Assembly (NCBI GenBank): GCA_031772625.1
Contig: CM062807.1
Span: 1,150,017,007-1,150,081,006, forward strand
Source: Pinus tabuliformis
Taxonomy: Eukaryota > Streptophyta > Pinopsida > Pinales > Pinaceae
DNA: 64,000 bases
Direction of reading: 5' to 3'
In this document: piece after piece, positions 1-12,330 of the stretch
Numbering within the stretch: position 1 is the stretch's first letter
Layout: the number at the start of each line of letters is the position of its first letter
Program-made: the position numbers and the translations under genes
Notes under the pieces: model-generated
What the model was told of the DNA's origin: nothing
The model's database searches: none
Seen by the model: only the letters and a program-made list of their open reading frames with translations

Positions 1-161
1 CATTGACACAGGTGAAACTAGAGCAGAAGTTGAGCGAGTGTCCTCTAGTCTACCGATCTGTGAAGATACCAAGTTGTTTCTAGACAAGGACATCAAGTTG
101 AATGGAAAGAGGTCAACGATGCATTCACAGACACATTTGGGGAAGACCTTGAAGACCGCTA

Positions 162-3010
162 GGTGTATGTGAAAATTCACAAGTCCAGCTTATACCGGAT
201 TGCATGCAAATACCCTGTGTTCCCATGTGCGGATATGATACACTGGGTCATCTCGCACACTGATCCCGAGATGACAACCTTGAGAGGTCTCAGCGGGATG
301 AAGACTACAACCTTCTAGGAACAGGATTATGATGAGATGTGTCAGATGTCGGAGCCCATGACTATCATGGAGACTCCCTTTAGCTTACCTAGCAGTAGTG
401 CCAACTCCAAAGACATTTTGAAGAACTAGGTAAAGGAGCCGCTAGATTTAGGATGACACCCAACCAGATCTACAAGACAAAGATATTGTGGAAGGCGTAT
501 CAATACTTGGTCATATTTTCATATGGATTTTATGGCCAAGAAAGCACAAAAATCTTCCCACAGAGTTGGGTGACCAACTGGAGAGAGAAGGAAAACCATG
601 TAACTAGTCCAGCATGTTGGCTCATCAGCTGAAGGAGCAGCTAATGAAGGCTCGACAGCCACCCAAATGTATGCACGTAGATATCTACATGTTCGCTTAC
701 ATCCAAGATGCAATCTGTGCCCAACAGGAGTTCCCAGGCTTGAAGTGGACATGGTCACCGACGGAAACTACTATAAACACTTATTGTAAGTTGTTGTTCG
801 AATGCATCTTCAAAGTAGTTATCACACAGTTGTCTAATCATTTTTGTCACCCCAGTATACAAGATGATATTCAAATAGGATCCACCCTGCATGTCGAAGG
901 CAGCAATGGAGGCATTGATAGACATTGCTAATTGGTATGCCTCACGGTCCAACACCTTCATATGAATGTACAATGTTGAGAAGCCTCCGCATGTTCTACC
1001 AAATTTTTCCTTGGATGTGCTCATCATGCAAGAAGTAGCATATCACATCTTGGTAGAATTGACAGCTAGACTGCACCGGAAGAAGAAGTGCCTTGGCTTG
1101 CTCTTCCATTTCAGATTGGGTTATACGAGATCCGGAGTTTCAAGCATGCAGATGTTGACACAGAGCAGATGAAGAAGTATCCATTCGGCCTCTGAAGTTA
1201 CAATCCGTATGACCCACATGTCTTGTGAAAGATCACTGCACGAGAGTACAGTTCAACTGGATCCACAGGGAATTTCATTAGGCACAGGGGACCCATGAGA
1301 TATTGCTACAGTTTATCCAGACCCAATGAATAGGTCAGCTTCTCTATGAAGTGGTTAGCGAAGCAATGTGAAGTAGAATCCCAGAGAGCACCAGAAGCAG
1401 TAGCAACGGAGGTAAGCATACCAGTGCACGACAAGGGCAAGAGGAAGATTTTCGATCGTATGGAGGAAGAGAAAAGCTGCAAGTTCCAAGCAAATCCACT
1501 TGTGGAGAAAGCACCTACGGCTATAGAGGTGAAGAGGAAACAATGCAACAAGCGAATCGTGCAAAGGAAGAGGGAGAAGAGAAGAATGGAGGAAACAAAG
1601 AAGGAGTTGCATGAGTTGAAGGAGCAACTTCAAAAGGAAAAAGAGCTGCGCAAATAAGAGATAGAAGCGCAGCAGCAATAAGTATAGAAGGGGGTGTAAC
1701 ATGTCCAAACGGATGAAACAACGCACGTACAGGTAGTGGAATCATCAAAACAGATGGCATCAGGCATACAGGGTAAACCATTGCAAGAGAAAGACTTAGC
1801 TCTTGAGATAGAGTGAGCACTTCAACAGTTGGATACGGATATGGACCAACAGGAATTGGAATAGGACATTGATCTTAGGCATTATCACCAAGAGATCAAC
1901 TTACCCACTTCACCACATCTAGAAGATGGGCAAGCCTCAAGAAACCAAGGAGGCACTGAGATCCTTGGAGATCATTCGGAAGGAGAGATGCACCCCATCT
2001 CATTCGACAAGTCTCAACATAGGGTCGTGCAGTCTCGCAGAGTGGCGACTCTAAATGATCATACATCTCCTGTGCAGGTTGAGGAATGAGTGATCATGTC
2101 TGACATGCACAAACATCCAACAGCCTTGGCCGATGCTACCAAAGTGTATGCCAAAGCCACTAGCTCAAGTGTTCGCTTTCTGATAACTGAGAATGAGTGA
2201 ATAGCTAAGGAACTACAGACCACCAAGCAAGCAGGAGAGTTGGTGATAGCATCTTCTCAAGCTGAACTAAAAAAGGAAATACTGGATGAAGTATTGTCCC
2301 TTGACACAGTTATGTGAGCATTGTATTCCAAGTTTGGCACTGTGCATAAGGCAGTCGTCCATCTCAACAAATGGCAGCAGCGATGTGCTAGAAGAGCACA
2401 TATCTTAGAGAACTTGCATGTTGCTATTGATTACATGCAAACATGGATGATGAGATACAGGGAGCCCTGCTTCACTTGCATAAGATGATGAAGGCCAGAG
2501 CGGTCAAGCTAAAGGCATGTATTCGGAGTTAGATATGGAACTATGAAGAGCTCCTGCAGCTCATCACTAGTATACAAGCTTCCCATGCATGTGTATTCAA
2601 GAGTATTGACATTGTGGTGCGCGCACATGCAATCCCATCTATTGGGACTCTCACCCAGGAAAAGACAAAGGCACATGTCTGAATAGAGCTTGACTCATAC
2701 TTCGATGAGTTGATGTGCATTTCCACCAACCAAAAATTTCCCATCAGTGCAGACATCATGCACAAGTATGTTGTTGGTCTGGCCACATTGAAGAAAATGA
2801 TGCGCATGCTTTCAGACGAGATGGACAGAGGAGTCCAAGTAGTGTACCCGGATGTTATGGAGGCAAGAGTCAGGTTCCAGAAATATGTCACATTAGAGTA
2901 CACAAACACCATCGCAGACTACTAATCTTGGCATCAGTACGCTACAGATGATCATCGTGAGGATGTTGAAAAGTTGGACTTCCATGGTGGTTTAAGTCAT
3001 AGTGATGTCT
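162..3010 (+). pseudogene. Degenerate long reading frame, unknown protein
   Basis: I do not recognise a family. Long protein-like stretches can be followed through all three plus frames, broken by many stops and frame changes: residues reading HWVISHTDPEM near 240-290, an Ala/Gln/Pro-rich block at 614-931, a block starting MYNVEKPPHVLP at 966, a very Lys/Glu-rich coiled-coil-like block at 1346-1657, and a last open block at 2710-2925. From about 1346 to 2490 one frame carries long open stretches interrupted only by single stops, which suggests an ancestral frame approaching 900 codons. Content and length suit an accessory reading frame of a large retroelement, and a TATA-bearing LTR-like region follows at once. 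It could instead be a dead domesticated gene. Certainly not functional as it stands. Confidence 0.45.
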
Positions 3011-3019
3011 AGAGTGGCT

Positions 3020-3430
3020 TTCTCAAGCCATTTTGTCTCAAATGGGTGCATATGCATTGTAATGTAACGTCTTGTCAATTGTAAGTCAAGTGTCAATAGT
3101 TGGATGTAACAGTCATAGAGTAGATGAAGAGTCATGAGGGTAGATGAACTGTCACAAAGGGGAATGTCAAGGGTCACCCCACCCTTTGCTATAAATAGTC
3201 CCTCATAACTCATTGTAAAGGCTTTTGGTCAGCCAAGATTTTGATAAGACTATCTTGGAGAGAGCTTGGACAATATTGTAATGAGCCTTGGCTTCTCCAC
3301 TGTGCAAAGCTAGTAGATCTCTTTGGAGGAGCAGGCAGTTGTGCCTGTAACGTTCACTGTCGGAACTAGTGGTTGGACATGGATGTGTTGTATGACTGGA
3401 ACTTACACTCCTTAATATAAAAAGAGCCAA
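3020..3430 (+). promoter_or_regulatory. LTR-like region with TATA box
   Basis: No coding potential. A good TATA box (TATAAATA, 3190-3197) sits about 180 bases into the region and is followed by a leader-like stretch that ends near the AT-rich 3415-3425. The position, just after a long degenerate reading frame, suggests the 3' LTR of a degraded element. I could not define both ends or a target duplication. Confidence 0.3.
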
Positions 3431-3943
3431 CATGTTTCATGCATATGTTGTATTGTATTCTATGCTATCTAGTTTACTCTAAATGATATGTGTATCTGTT
3501 TTCTTACGGATGCATGTATAACTTGCTATGTATGTATGAATGAATCTTTTTGAAATGTGTTGTTGGTTTAACCATCACTTTGGATTGCTAGCTAACTTGC
3601 ATTCCATGTTGTGATGCATCTTTTCTCGTGTGTTCCCTTATTAACTCTGTGATATCACAGGTTTCCAAGGGGCGCATGCATCTCAACCCCCTTGTGTTAG
3701 AAGCTCTCATGCACCTTCCTTGGCTCTCTACAACAGTCACACCCTTGCTACCAATAGAGTTATCTTACTTGCCTCTATGTGAAATCGTGGTCAAGGCATT
3801 ACCATACGACCCACTGTTGGGACTCCTACACCAAACGGTCTGAGGTCTAATTGGGACTTCTTATCGAGGAGATCTCCTGACATGTTGGCGGGTCCAACAC
3901 CGTCAACATTTCAGGCACTAGAAGGAGGGCCAGATGACAAGAT
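3431..3943. other. No gene seen
   Basis: AT-rich sequence followed by a C/T-rich stretch (3650-3830). Short open frames exist but none resembles a known protein. Part may belong to the gag-like remnant that starts at 3944. Confidence 0.4.
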
Positions 3944-5456
3944 GTGTCCTCTCATCCTGTTTTGAACCTTGGCATATCTCTCATGGATTCTTGCACTCTT
4001 CTCCCTCCACGATGTTTTGCGAATCACGAAGATGTCACCGTCACAAGGGAGTTTTTCAATCACTTGTCCACTTACATGTATGATGGTGAAGGCGAAGTGG
4101 CCTGGCCTCAATTCTTACATGACTTTCTTTCCATTCTTCATGAGGAAGATGGATGTTCTCATGAACAGGCCAGTTTTTTGCTTGCATACACACTTCGCGA
4201 ATCTCCACATTGGTGGTTGTCCAACCTGTTGGCTAGCAGTGTGCACTCACTTGAGAACTTTTGTGATCTCACTGAATACACTTTCTATCATTTTAATCCA
4301 AACCATCTTGAACAAAAATTGTTATAACAACGAAAGGCTCTGCATGAATCGAATATGGACTTTTGGCAGTGCTCTGTGATTTGCAGTTTCAAGCTCCGAA
4401 GAGCTAGATGAAATTTTTCTATCTTTGGGACTGATTCGAGTACTGTGATAAGAAATTTGCTTGTCCAAAGAAGAAGTTTGAAATCAAGCCTCGCTCAACA
4501 TTCTTTAGTGATGGAGTTGCGCAATCTATGATTAAGACGGTCACTATCACGAGTGACTGTCCTCCGTCCCCTCATCAAACAACTCCACCACTGCAGAGTG
4601 ATGTTAGAGATCATGCTCACACACCTGTTCAGCTGTCACATCCTCCCAACATCGCTTCACTTAATTTCCATGCAGATTTGGTTGTGAGTCCATCGAGTTG
4701 TCATATGCATTTTGTTCCACAACATCTATCTTCGCACTTGGTTGTCCCTGCGGATGATACTGTCTTGTGTTCTTACATTTTGGACTCTACACTTGTTTTG
4801 AACAAAGATCAAGCCTCCGACGGGGTTGGTGTTGCACAACCAACATGCATTGTTATTCATGAAGAATATGACTCGGAGCTTGATCATCAACACTCAGCGA
4901 AGGATGATCCCCTTTTGTCTTGGCCCCCTCCATTCTTTCCTTACATATTTGGTGAACCTTCCACCCATGATTTCGCATGTGTATCTTCATCTATATATGC
5001 ACCCATTGTTGATCACTCGTAGGACACACCGAATGTCAGTCCATCATCTGAAAATGGAGAGGATAAGTTATTCATTGAAAATCCACTTGATCTTTCATCT
5101 TCCTTTTTCGGAAACACAGAGGATGAATTTGTTCTCTTCTCATCTACCCCTCTATTTGATTCATCAGATCATGAGGATGCCGATGAAAACATTGATTTTT
5201 CTGATCGTAGCTATCATGATCTATTTACTCCCATATTCGATCATGATCATTATTTTATCGCAGTTGATTTTTCGAAGCCACCAGTCTATGATGATCTATA
5301 TGACGATGAAGTTGAAACAATCTAGGCTATCAAGGCATTTCAGCCTGAGCTAATGTTTATATCAGGCCCACGCTGTCCAGAGGTCAGTTTCACTTCCGAT
5401 CAGGAAATTGATCAATCACCCTGTTATCACCAAAATAAGATTTTACATTTTTCCTA
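3944..5456 (+). pseudogene. Retrotransposon gag-like remnant with acidic tail
   Basis: The first block (3944-4327) reads like a plant gypsy capsid: an aromatic-rich region with WPQFLHDFL, then SPHWWLSNLLASSVHSLENF, then a short acidic/aromatic helix, the usual order in retrotransposon gag proteins. A stop at 4325-4327 and a frame change separate it from a second block at 4528-5456. That block is Ser/Pro/His-rich, then strongly acidic, and stays in one frame with stops at 5020-5022 and 5323-5325 before ending near 5456. I see no zinc knuckle and no pol. Calling the first block gag rests on pattern only. The second block has no family I know; its style (acidic, aromatic, no cysteines) resembles the reading frame at 58064 but I could not align them. 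Confidence 0.5.
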
Positions 5457-5688
5457 ATCATGGTCTTAGATAAGTGTTAAGTCATTCTATGTTTTAATGG
5501 GTAGGTGATAGGTTAAGAGTCTCAAAAGTCTCATTTTCATATCCAAATAAAGTTTGAGAACCTTATTCCAAGTCTCAAAAGTCTCACATTCTGTTTAGAA
5601 ACTCATATCTTAAACCATTTTGAAATTTTTTTGGAATTAGCCCAGAAACCACATTTTCATAGCACAAACAGTGTAAAATGTCTATTTT

Positions 5689-5744
5689 GTGCTACGAAAA
5701 TGCTGCTCTTTTCGTAGCACTTTTCCCTGCGTGCTACGAAAGCG
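5689..5744. repeat. Perfect 12-bp inverted repeat plus a third copy
   Basis: GTGCTACGAAAA at 5689-5700 is followed after 8 bases by its exact reverse complement at 5709-5720, and a further direct copy (GTGCTACGAAA) lies at 5731-5741. The arms could form a 12-bp stem with an 8-base loop. Degenerate relatives of the motif reappear near 7887 and 8070-8100, on the far side of the reading frame at 6070-7671. Confidence 0.8.
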
Positions 5745-6069
5745 CGGATTCGTAGACATTCTTGTCAAAACATCAATTTTTTAAGACTCCGTTAAATTTT
5801 CATTATTAGGTATCAGCTAGGAGTCAGTTCTTAAGCATGTAGCCATCCAAAATCCATCATTTCGAATTTAGGGGTCATCATGATAGGTAATTTCAAATTT
5901 GAAAGGGTTGGCTAGTTTCTTATTACAGTTTTCATGCAAACGCTCAAACAAATCATTTTTTGAATGGTAAGCTTATGGTAATTTCTTACCAAAGTTTCTC
6001 TCATCCATAATTCAAGCGAGGTTGACCACCATAAGCAAGCGAGACTGATAAACATAATTTCAAGCGAGG

Positions 6070-7671
6070 TTGGTTTGTTACAAGAATTCAGAGGCAAAGA
6101 TGACAAAAGAAAGGAAAATTCACAGGTCTGGTCATTGTTTAAGAACAAAACCTGAAAGCACCGAGGTCTTAGCCAGAGATAACTCAATTGTGGAAGCGTT
6201 CAAGAAAACAAGATGTTGCAAGTTTTGTAAAAAAATGCGGGGAGGACATACTCAAGTGACAAAGGAGTTTGCACTACATTTCACTAGCTCAAACACAAAG
6301 GTTGGAATCCTAAACTTGCAAATTTCTCCAAAGATCATAGTTTCAGTGATAGAGATTCCTAGGGGGAAAGATATATGTTTCAAAAAATTCAGATTCAACA
6401 TGGAACCATGTAAACTGATTCTAAAGCCAGAGTTTGCATAAACAAACTTAACCAAGGAAATTCCAAGGAACTACATCAAAGACATCTATGCCAACTTGCT
6501 CTTCAACATTCAACGTTATTTTACCTGTGAGGGAAGATATCATACAGTTTATCCATGTCATTTTAAACTCCTGTTGCATTTTACTGTTATGATTTCTTTA
6601 GATTTTCCTTACTTCCTGTATCGAAGTATAACTAAGATGGCAGATACAGTGCAAATGAAATCTCAAGGATATGAAACTTCCCTTTTTCATCATGGTCTAA
6701 TTAAACTGATAGTTTTACATGAAATCAAAAGGATCAACATAGAATGGTCTTCATTTTTTTTATGTGGTTTTGGAGTGGAAAATCAAGATACAGGCATTAG
6801 CCCTAAGGTTAAAGAAACTCCATCAGCAGAAACCAGTAAGCCTGTAATGTCCAGGTCAAAAAGATTTGCTAAGCTAAAAACTAGAAAGCAGGTGAAAGAT
6901 CAAGTGAGCAAAACGTCAGTTTATTGAACACATGAATATTCAGCTAACGAACCAGTTCAAAGGAGATTGACTAGAAGTCAAATTGCAAAGGAGAAGGGTA
7001 AATCAGTGATCTCGGGAGAAATTCCAAGCTTGAAGGGTAATTTAAATGATATTTTAAAACCCATTGATATTGCAGAATCCCCTTTGGTGCAGGCAGATTT
7101 CATAGAATTTGATGAAGGAAAGTCGAAGAAGATGAAATCCTCTAAGAAACTAGAATTTGAGGATGATGTTACAGCATTTGTGTTCAAGCCCAGAAAGCCC
7201 TTAACTGGGAAATCTAAAAAGATACAAGAGTCCAATATTGAGTTAGGGAAAACAGAATAAGCTTTCATTGTTCAAGAAGAGTTGATAGACCTTTCATCAC
7301 CAATATCTGAAGGTGACAAAAACAGAGTTTTTTCCACTCAAACAGAAAAAACCAGTTACGAAGAAATGGAAGAAAGGTTAAGAGAAACTAATAATGAAAT
7401 TGCTAGACTAAGGATGAGAGCAAGAAGGAACGCTGCTGAGAAGACAAACTCCAAAAGGATAAAGGCTCTCTAGGAAGTTAAAAAAGTTTCCAAACCAGAA
7501 ATAGTCAGCAGTGAAACTCAGTACTTTACTTGGACTATTCTTACAATCAAAGAAGATAGATTTGTAAGGAGGATGAATGCTCATTTGAGAGCTACAAACA
7601 GGAGATTGAAGAGACAGATTGAAGACCTAGAAATATAGTTAACAAAATCTGAAGAAAGGCTACAGCAATAA
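6070..7671 (+). pseudogene. Degenerate single-frame coding remnant, unknown protein
   Basis: One frame stays protein-like for about 530 codons, interrupted only by stops at 6439-6441, 6925-6927, 7258-7260, 7471-7473 and 7636-7638 and ending at 7669-7671. The N-terminal third is basic with a CKFCKK pair. The middle carries aromatic, hydrophobic segments (LFHHGLIKLIVLHEIKRINIEW). The C-terminal half is Lys/Ser/Glu-rich and ends in a probable coiled coil with many Arg/Glu. No domain is recognised. The loss is by stops without frame change, so the copy was coding until fairly late. It is flanked by related GCTACGAAA-type motifs on both sides (5689-5744, 7880-8110), as if both belong to one element. 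Confidence 0.5.
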
Positions 7672-7879
7672 TGAAACAGGGTGATGAAAAAGGGCAGTAA
7701 AGGATATTTCTTAAAACAGTTTTGGTATTAAAAAGAAGGTCATCTATGAAGAAGAACATCTTATAAGGTTAAGTTGTTTTGATTTTATTTTTGGTGATCA
7801 TATCAGTCTTTATGAAATTTTGAAATCCCCAAACTGTAGATTTTTTAAAACTGTGTTGAAAAAAGAGCATACACAGTAG

Positions 7880-8110
7880 TTTCATAGCGCGCTACAAAAC
7901 TGTTGAAGGTGACTTTTTAGCACTTTATAGATGTATTTCGAAGGTAAGGTCTGATAAATTTCAAGTGTTGATGTTGCTGGTAGACATATGAGTATCATAG
8001 ATGAAGTTTTAGATGGTAGTGATGTAGAAAGAATGCTTCAAAGAAGTATTTCATAAGTGATATAAAAGTTGCGCTACAAAAACAGACTATTTTCGTAACA
8101 CAGTCATGTT
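7880..8110. repeat. Degenerate copies of the GCTAC(G/A)AAA motif
   Basis: GCGCTACAAAA occurs near 7887, and near 8070-8100 a GCGCTACAAAA arm is followed by TTTTCGTAACAC, a decayed version of the perfect inverted repeat at 5689-5720. These may be the second terminal or subterminal region of the element that carries the 6070-7671 frame. Confidence 0.45.
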
Positions 8111-8258
8111 CCATCCTCTTCTCCATCTATTCGAGGTTCCCTTTTTTGCATAGGTGGAAAAATGAAGTTTTAATGGATTACTGACACATGCCACATATAT
8201 GAAACAATCATCAACGCCTGCAAAACTACTCCAATATAGATAATTACTCCTAAAAACA

Positions 8259-8579
8259 TTGAAACCATCTCATACCCAGCCAAAACCTATAGCAGATACT
8301 GAAGCCTTATGGAAGACCATTACTACAATACTAAGCAACTCAAATGTTGTCAAGTCTATTATCAACGCTAATAGTATGGGATCTCATTCAAAATCTTTTC
8401 CCCTGACCTTTCAAATTTTTAACCACAATGTGCATGATTGCCTAGTTGACTCTAAAGCCTATCCCAACGCCATGCCCTACTCAATGTGCCAGAAAATCAA
8501 TGTTTTACTAGCAATGAATAATGCAAAAATCATTCAACTTGGTGCTTACAAAAAAATTAATCTTACATTGTTTCATTAA
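8259..8579 (+). pseudogene. Retroviral-type aspartic protease remnant
   Basis: The translation contains DCLVDSKAYPNAMPYSMCQKINV, shaped like the plant gypsy retropepsin core (Leu-Val-Asp-Ser-Gly-Ala-Ser followed by Asn-x-Met-Pro and Cys-x-Lys-Ile-Asn). The Gly after the Asp-Ser pair is Lys here, so the active-site loop is damaged. Only about 100 residues are open. No reverse transcriptase follows, and the neighbouring gypsy remnant lies on the other strand, so this looks like an isolated fragment. Confidence 0.6.
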
Positions 8580-8619
8580 CTTGAATTTTGCATCCTTGTT
8601 TACTAAGCCCAATGGGTAT

Positions 8620-9899
8620 GGGCTAGGTTGATCACTAACCGCCAATCAAAGCTTGTAGATGAGATCCACTACTTTGAGATTAGCATGTGAACTAAAGTTG
8701 AACAAAGAATCTATCTTGGTCTTCTTGACTTGTACCTTGATGTGGAAAATTTTGTTCATCTCCTTTTCCTAGTGATGAAAACTACTTAGATTCGCCTCCT
8801 TCTTCACTAATGTGCAAATAATATTTGCATCCACATCAGAATTACTTTCAACCTGATTGCTCAAAATTGTAGCTAGAAGATTCTTTTACTTTGTGTCCTT
8901 CTTACAATTCTTCGGGTTCAACTCTAGATGTAATTTCCATCACTTTCCTAAGTGTGACCAAGAATATGCAATGGTTACAATAGTTGTTAGGATCCTTGCA
9001 TCGATGTGCAACGATTTTTACCTTGTTATCCCCCCCCCTTTCCACTTCACCTTCCCCTTGGAACCTTCCTAACTTTATTTCTACTTGGAACCACTTGGAT
9101 GCCCTATCTTATGGCCTATGTTTTCTAGATATTCTTCTCGTACACATGCCTCTTCATTGTCCCCTAGCTTGAAAGACATCATTTGCTTTCATAGATGGCT
9201 TTGTAGACCCTCTAAATACTTGAGGAGTACATTTGGGTTCTTGAAAGAGATACCCAGTGTGATTTCCATCATTTTAAACTCAATTGTGTACTTATGTACA
9301 TTTTCCCCTTGCCTCTATCTGAATCAATTCCATTGAATCCATTGGTCCTCTATATATTCGATAGGATATAATTGGGACTTAATGAGGGTTTTGAAGTCCT
9401 CCCACCTAGTTACTAGCAAACAACCCTCTAACCTAGTTGTTCTTGTATAATTTTCCCACCAAGTCAAATCATGGCCCTCTAAATTCAATTCGACAAATGG
9501 AATCTTTTGTTCATTTATATGATGAATGTTAAAATAAAATTTTAGTTCATGCAACCAATGATTTTTTTTTAATGCATCAATAGACTCACCATGGTATGAC
9601 TATGTCCACTTTTGCATCCATTTAAAATAAGGATTGTGAAGGGCTTATGACACTCAAACTCAATTGCTCTTTCTCAAGTTCTTTCCTCAACTCATTTTTT
9701 GGGTTTTCATTCTCTTAGTTTCCCCTCTAATCTGATCTCCAAGTTAGAACCTCTAGCCTCTCCTAACAATCCAAATCTACTCTAAACTAGAGTTTCCATG
9801 AGGAGGCTCATATTGTGATTTTTGTCAACATGTGCTTCCAAGCTCACAAATCTCTCCTTCTGGATCTTGAGGGTTATTATGAGAAGATTCATTATCCAT
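8620..9899 (-). pseudogene. Ty3/gypsy gag remnant, minus strand
   Basis: Reading leftwards from an ATG at 9899-9897, the translation has WWENYTRT followed by VTRWEDFKTLIKSQLYP (open block 9324-9554) and then, across two stops, a stretch with YTIEFKMMEITLGI and LLKYLEGLQ. This is the classic capsid order of plant gypsy gag. A cysteine-containing degenerate zinc-knuckle region may follow near 8980-9020. Several stops and frame breaks make it dead. A minus-strand primer binding site sits just upstream at 9974-9987, consistent with gag being the first gene after the 5' LTR. Pol is absent; the fragment ends near 8620. Confidence 0.7.
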
Positions 9900-9973
9900 G
9901 GCTAGTTTGGTGACTTTCTTCCTAAAATGATTCTTACATTCCTACAAATTCTCACAAAATAACCCAAAGAAAA

Positions 9974-9987
9974 CTACTCTGATACCA
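9974..9987 (-). other. Primer binding site, tRNA-iMet type
   Basis: On the minus strand this reads TGGTATCAGAGTAG, matching the usual plant LTR primer site complementary to the 3' end of initiator methionine tRNA. It lies 75 bases before the gag ATG of the minus-strand remnant and just inside a candidate LTR end at 9991. Confidence 0.65.
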
Positions 9988-9990
9988 ATA

Positions 9991-10879
9991 TGATTTATAT
10001 ACTACCATGGATATTCCACTAGAATATTTCATCACAACAAGCCTGATAAAGTACTGAAATCTTTACAAATATTGTTTTTATGCTTAGATGTATGAATAAC
10101 TAAATTGTGAAAAGATAGAGAGATAAAAATATACATTCCATCTACAAATAAATACAATATTACCCTGGGAAATGAATATAAAATAAAACCCATCTAGAAG
10201 GTCAGGATGTTTTGCTCTTATTTCTCTAGTATGGAAATATGCAAATACAAAGAAAGAGGTACCCTTTGTGGATTTACTTGAGACATGTGGCATGTAAGGT
10301 TGCTTAGAATCTTATCCATGTCTATTCTCATCTCTAACTTCCACTCCTAGATCCTCTGCTCAACTATGGAACAAATACAAGGACATAGAATGGAACTGCT
10401 TCTCCTCCTAGTGGCCCAATATTTAACATTTCCTAATAGCCATGTAGGGAGATGTTTTTGAATTCATCAAACCTCAATTAGAGTTATCGTTTTGAACCTT
10501 CTAGAATCTTTTTGAAATCCCACATGGCTAGCCCCATTTGTATGAGTATTGAGGGTTGATGTGATATCATCTTATATCATGGTGGTCAACATAGTGGGTC
10601 AAATTGCAGGAGGCATAAATTTTGCATACAATATTTGATCGATGTGATTCATATGCCTTGGAGAGGTATATGAGTTTATATAAATGTCAAATAGATTTAG
10701 ATAATGCTGAAAACGTTTTAACCCCAAAAAAATTCCATTTGATGCCTCAAAATAGCTTTGAAAGGTTTCAAACCCAAATTTTCCAAATTGGGACTTGCCA
10801 CTAAAATGACGCTACAAACTTATTCCACCAATTTTTTTCACTCCAAAGCATCAATATATATAAAAAATAATATATTGAT
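9991..10879 (-). other. Probable degraded LTR, no gene
   Basis: AT-rich and without convincing coding sequence. Its left edge begins with TG next to a minus-strand primer site, so at least the left part is likely the 5' LTR of the minus-strand gypsy remnant. The right edge could not be fixed. Confidence 0.35.
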
Positions 10880-12330
10880 CCAATCAAGATCACTTTTTTA
10901 AACCGTCTCTAGTAGTGAAGAGAAAGCACTTTGGGTAGGTAAGATTATGCCAATCTCTAGCATTTCTTTGACCAGAATTTCAATCTAGCTCTTCAAGGAT
11001 ATCTATAAAGTCAAATATTAGGAGGAAGGCTTCCCAAAAATAGTGGAATAGTGTGATCATATTCTTGATTAAGTAGAATACCTTTGGGCATCTCAATATA
11101 TACCTTGAAATTATTGTTTATAACTCTTTGGAGATCCAAGGGCATAAAAAGTTTATATGTTTGAACATATAATGAGCAAAGTTATGCAATTACTCTAAGA
11201 TGTCCCTTTTTTAACTTATAACTTTAGATAGTTTCGGTTACATACCTCTAAGTTTAATTTCCCTTCGTTCCAAAGAAATTCTCATGATAAGTTCTTGAAA
11301 ATTAAAACAATTTGTGTAGAAAAATTTCTTCTCGCTACACTTATGCTTATTACTATACTTTCTATCACAATTAAAACATAGTCCCCTTTCCCTTTTTCAT
11401 CCAATTGCTAAAGAGTCATCCTTGTCGGTTGAGTGAGATTCGTAGTAGGAATATTGTGCTCTCTATAGGTTTTAGTGGCAACCCTTATTTGCTTTCAACT
11501 CTCTTTACCACATTGAAATCATTATTCAAGGATTTAGGCTCCAAGAGAAACCTCATATTGAATGATTTTATTTAAAGTTCCATAAATATATCCAACAATT
11601 TGTTCTCGGAAATAATCTTCACTCTAAGACTCAACCAACTTAAATCATTGAATGTGCTCTATAACTAGAACTCGTTGCCTAAGATTTATCAGTGGGCTTA
11701 AAAAGTTGTTGCTTTTAATATCTCCATAATGTGTTATCAGTTCATCTATAGAAGGATGCAATATAAGGATGAAATTGATCAAATTTTAAATATAAGGATG
11801 CAATATTTACCTTTTGTAAAGTTGGTACGTGTTGTATATCATAGAATTGTGCCATCTAGAACATCAATGTTATGGGATCATAAAATCAAACTTTCTGATA
11901 TCAATCTTGGGAATGAAGTATTTCATTGGTCCCAAGTTGAGCTTGTGATAATGTGGACCTTAGAGTGATAATGATCGTGTCTAGAACTTGGTCATCTTGT
12001 TCATCAAATGTATTCAAATGATCAAGTGTCTCGTTATTCAAATGTATTCCAATTTTCTCATGTGACTAGGACTCAACCATCTTGTTCTCCTTTTCATTTA
12101 TTAGGGATATGAATTTACGATAAGGAGGATTTGTAGCTCCTTCATAAGGTCCTCCCTTATTTCCTTGATATTCTCTTTGGGGTCATTTTTTAATTCCATC
12201 TCTTTGATATCATCTTTTAAAGTTTGAAATTTTCTTTTAGATACCCTATTGAGGATTTCAACCTTCTTTTCCATTGTAGCTTCCATGATTGTTATTTTCT
12301 CTTCCAACTTGGACACCTTAGATTCCACAT
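10880..12330 (-). pseudogene. Second minus-strand gypsy gag-pol remnant, related to element B
   Basis: Read leftwards from 12328, an N-terminal coiled coil (open block 12101-12328) is followed by segments that align with the gag of element B: PKIDIRKFDF, then ELITHYGDIKSNNF and INLRQ, then a knuckle-like CFNCDRKYSNKHKC near 11350. Immediately after it comes NFQELIMRIS, which in B lies at the end of the protease domain, so the front of the protease is missing. The remnant then reads into the start of reverse transcriptase (LGSLPPNI, a match to GSVPPNI of B) and stops near 10880. Many stops. No LTR was recognised on its upstream side. Confidence 0.7.

Noticed and set aside
11729..11968. Plus-strand open frame of 79 codons
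   Set aside because: Antisense shadow of the minus-strand gypsy gag, whose sense translation matches element B.
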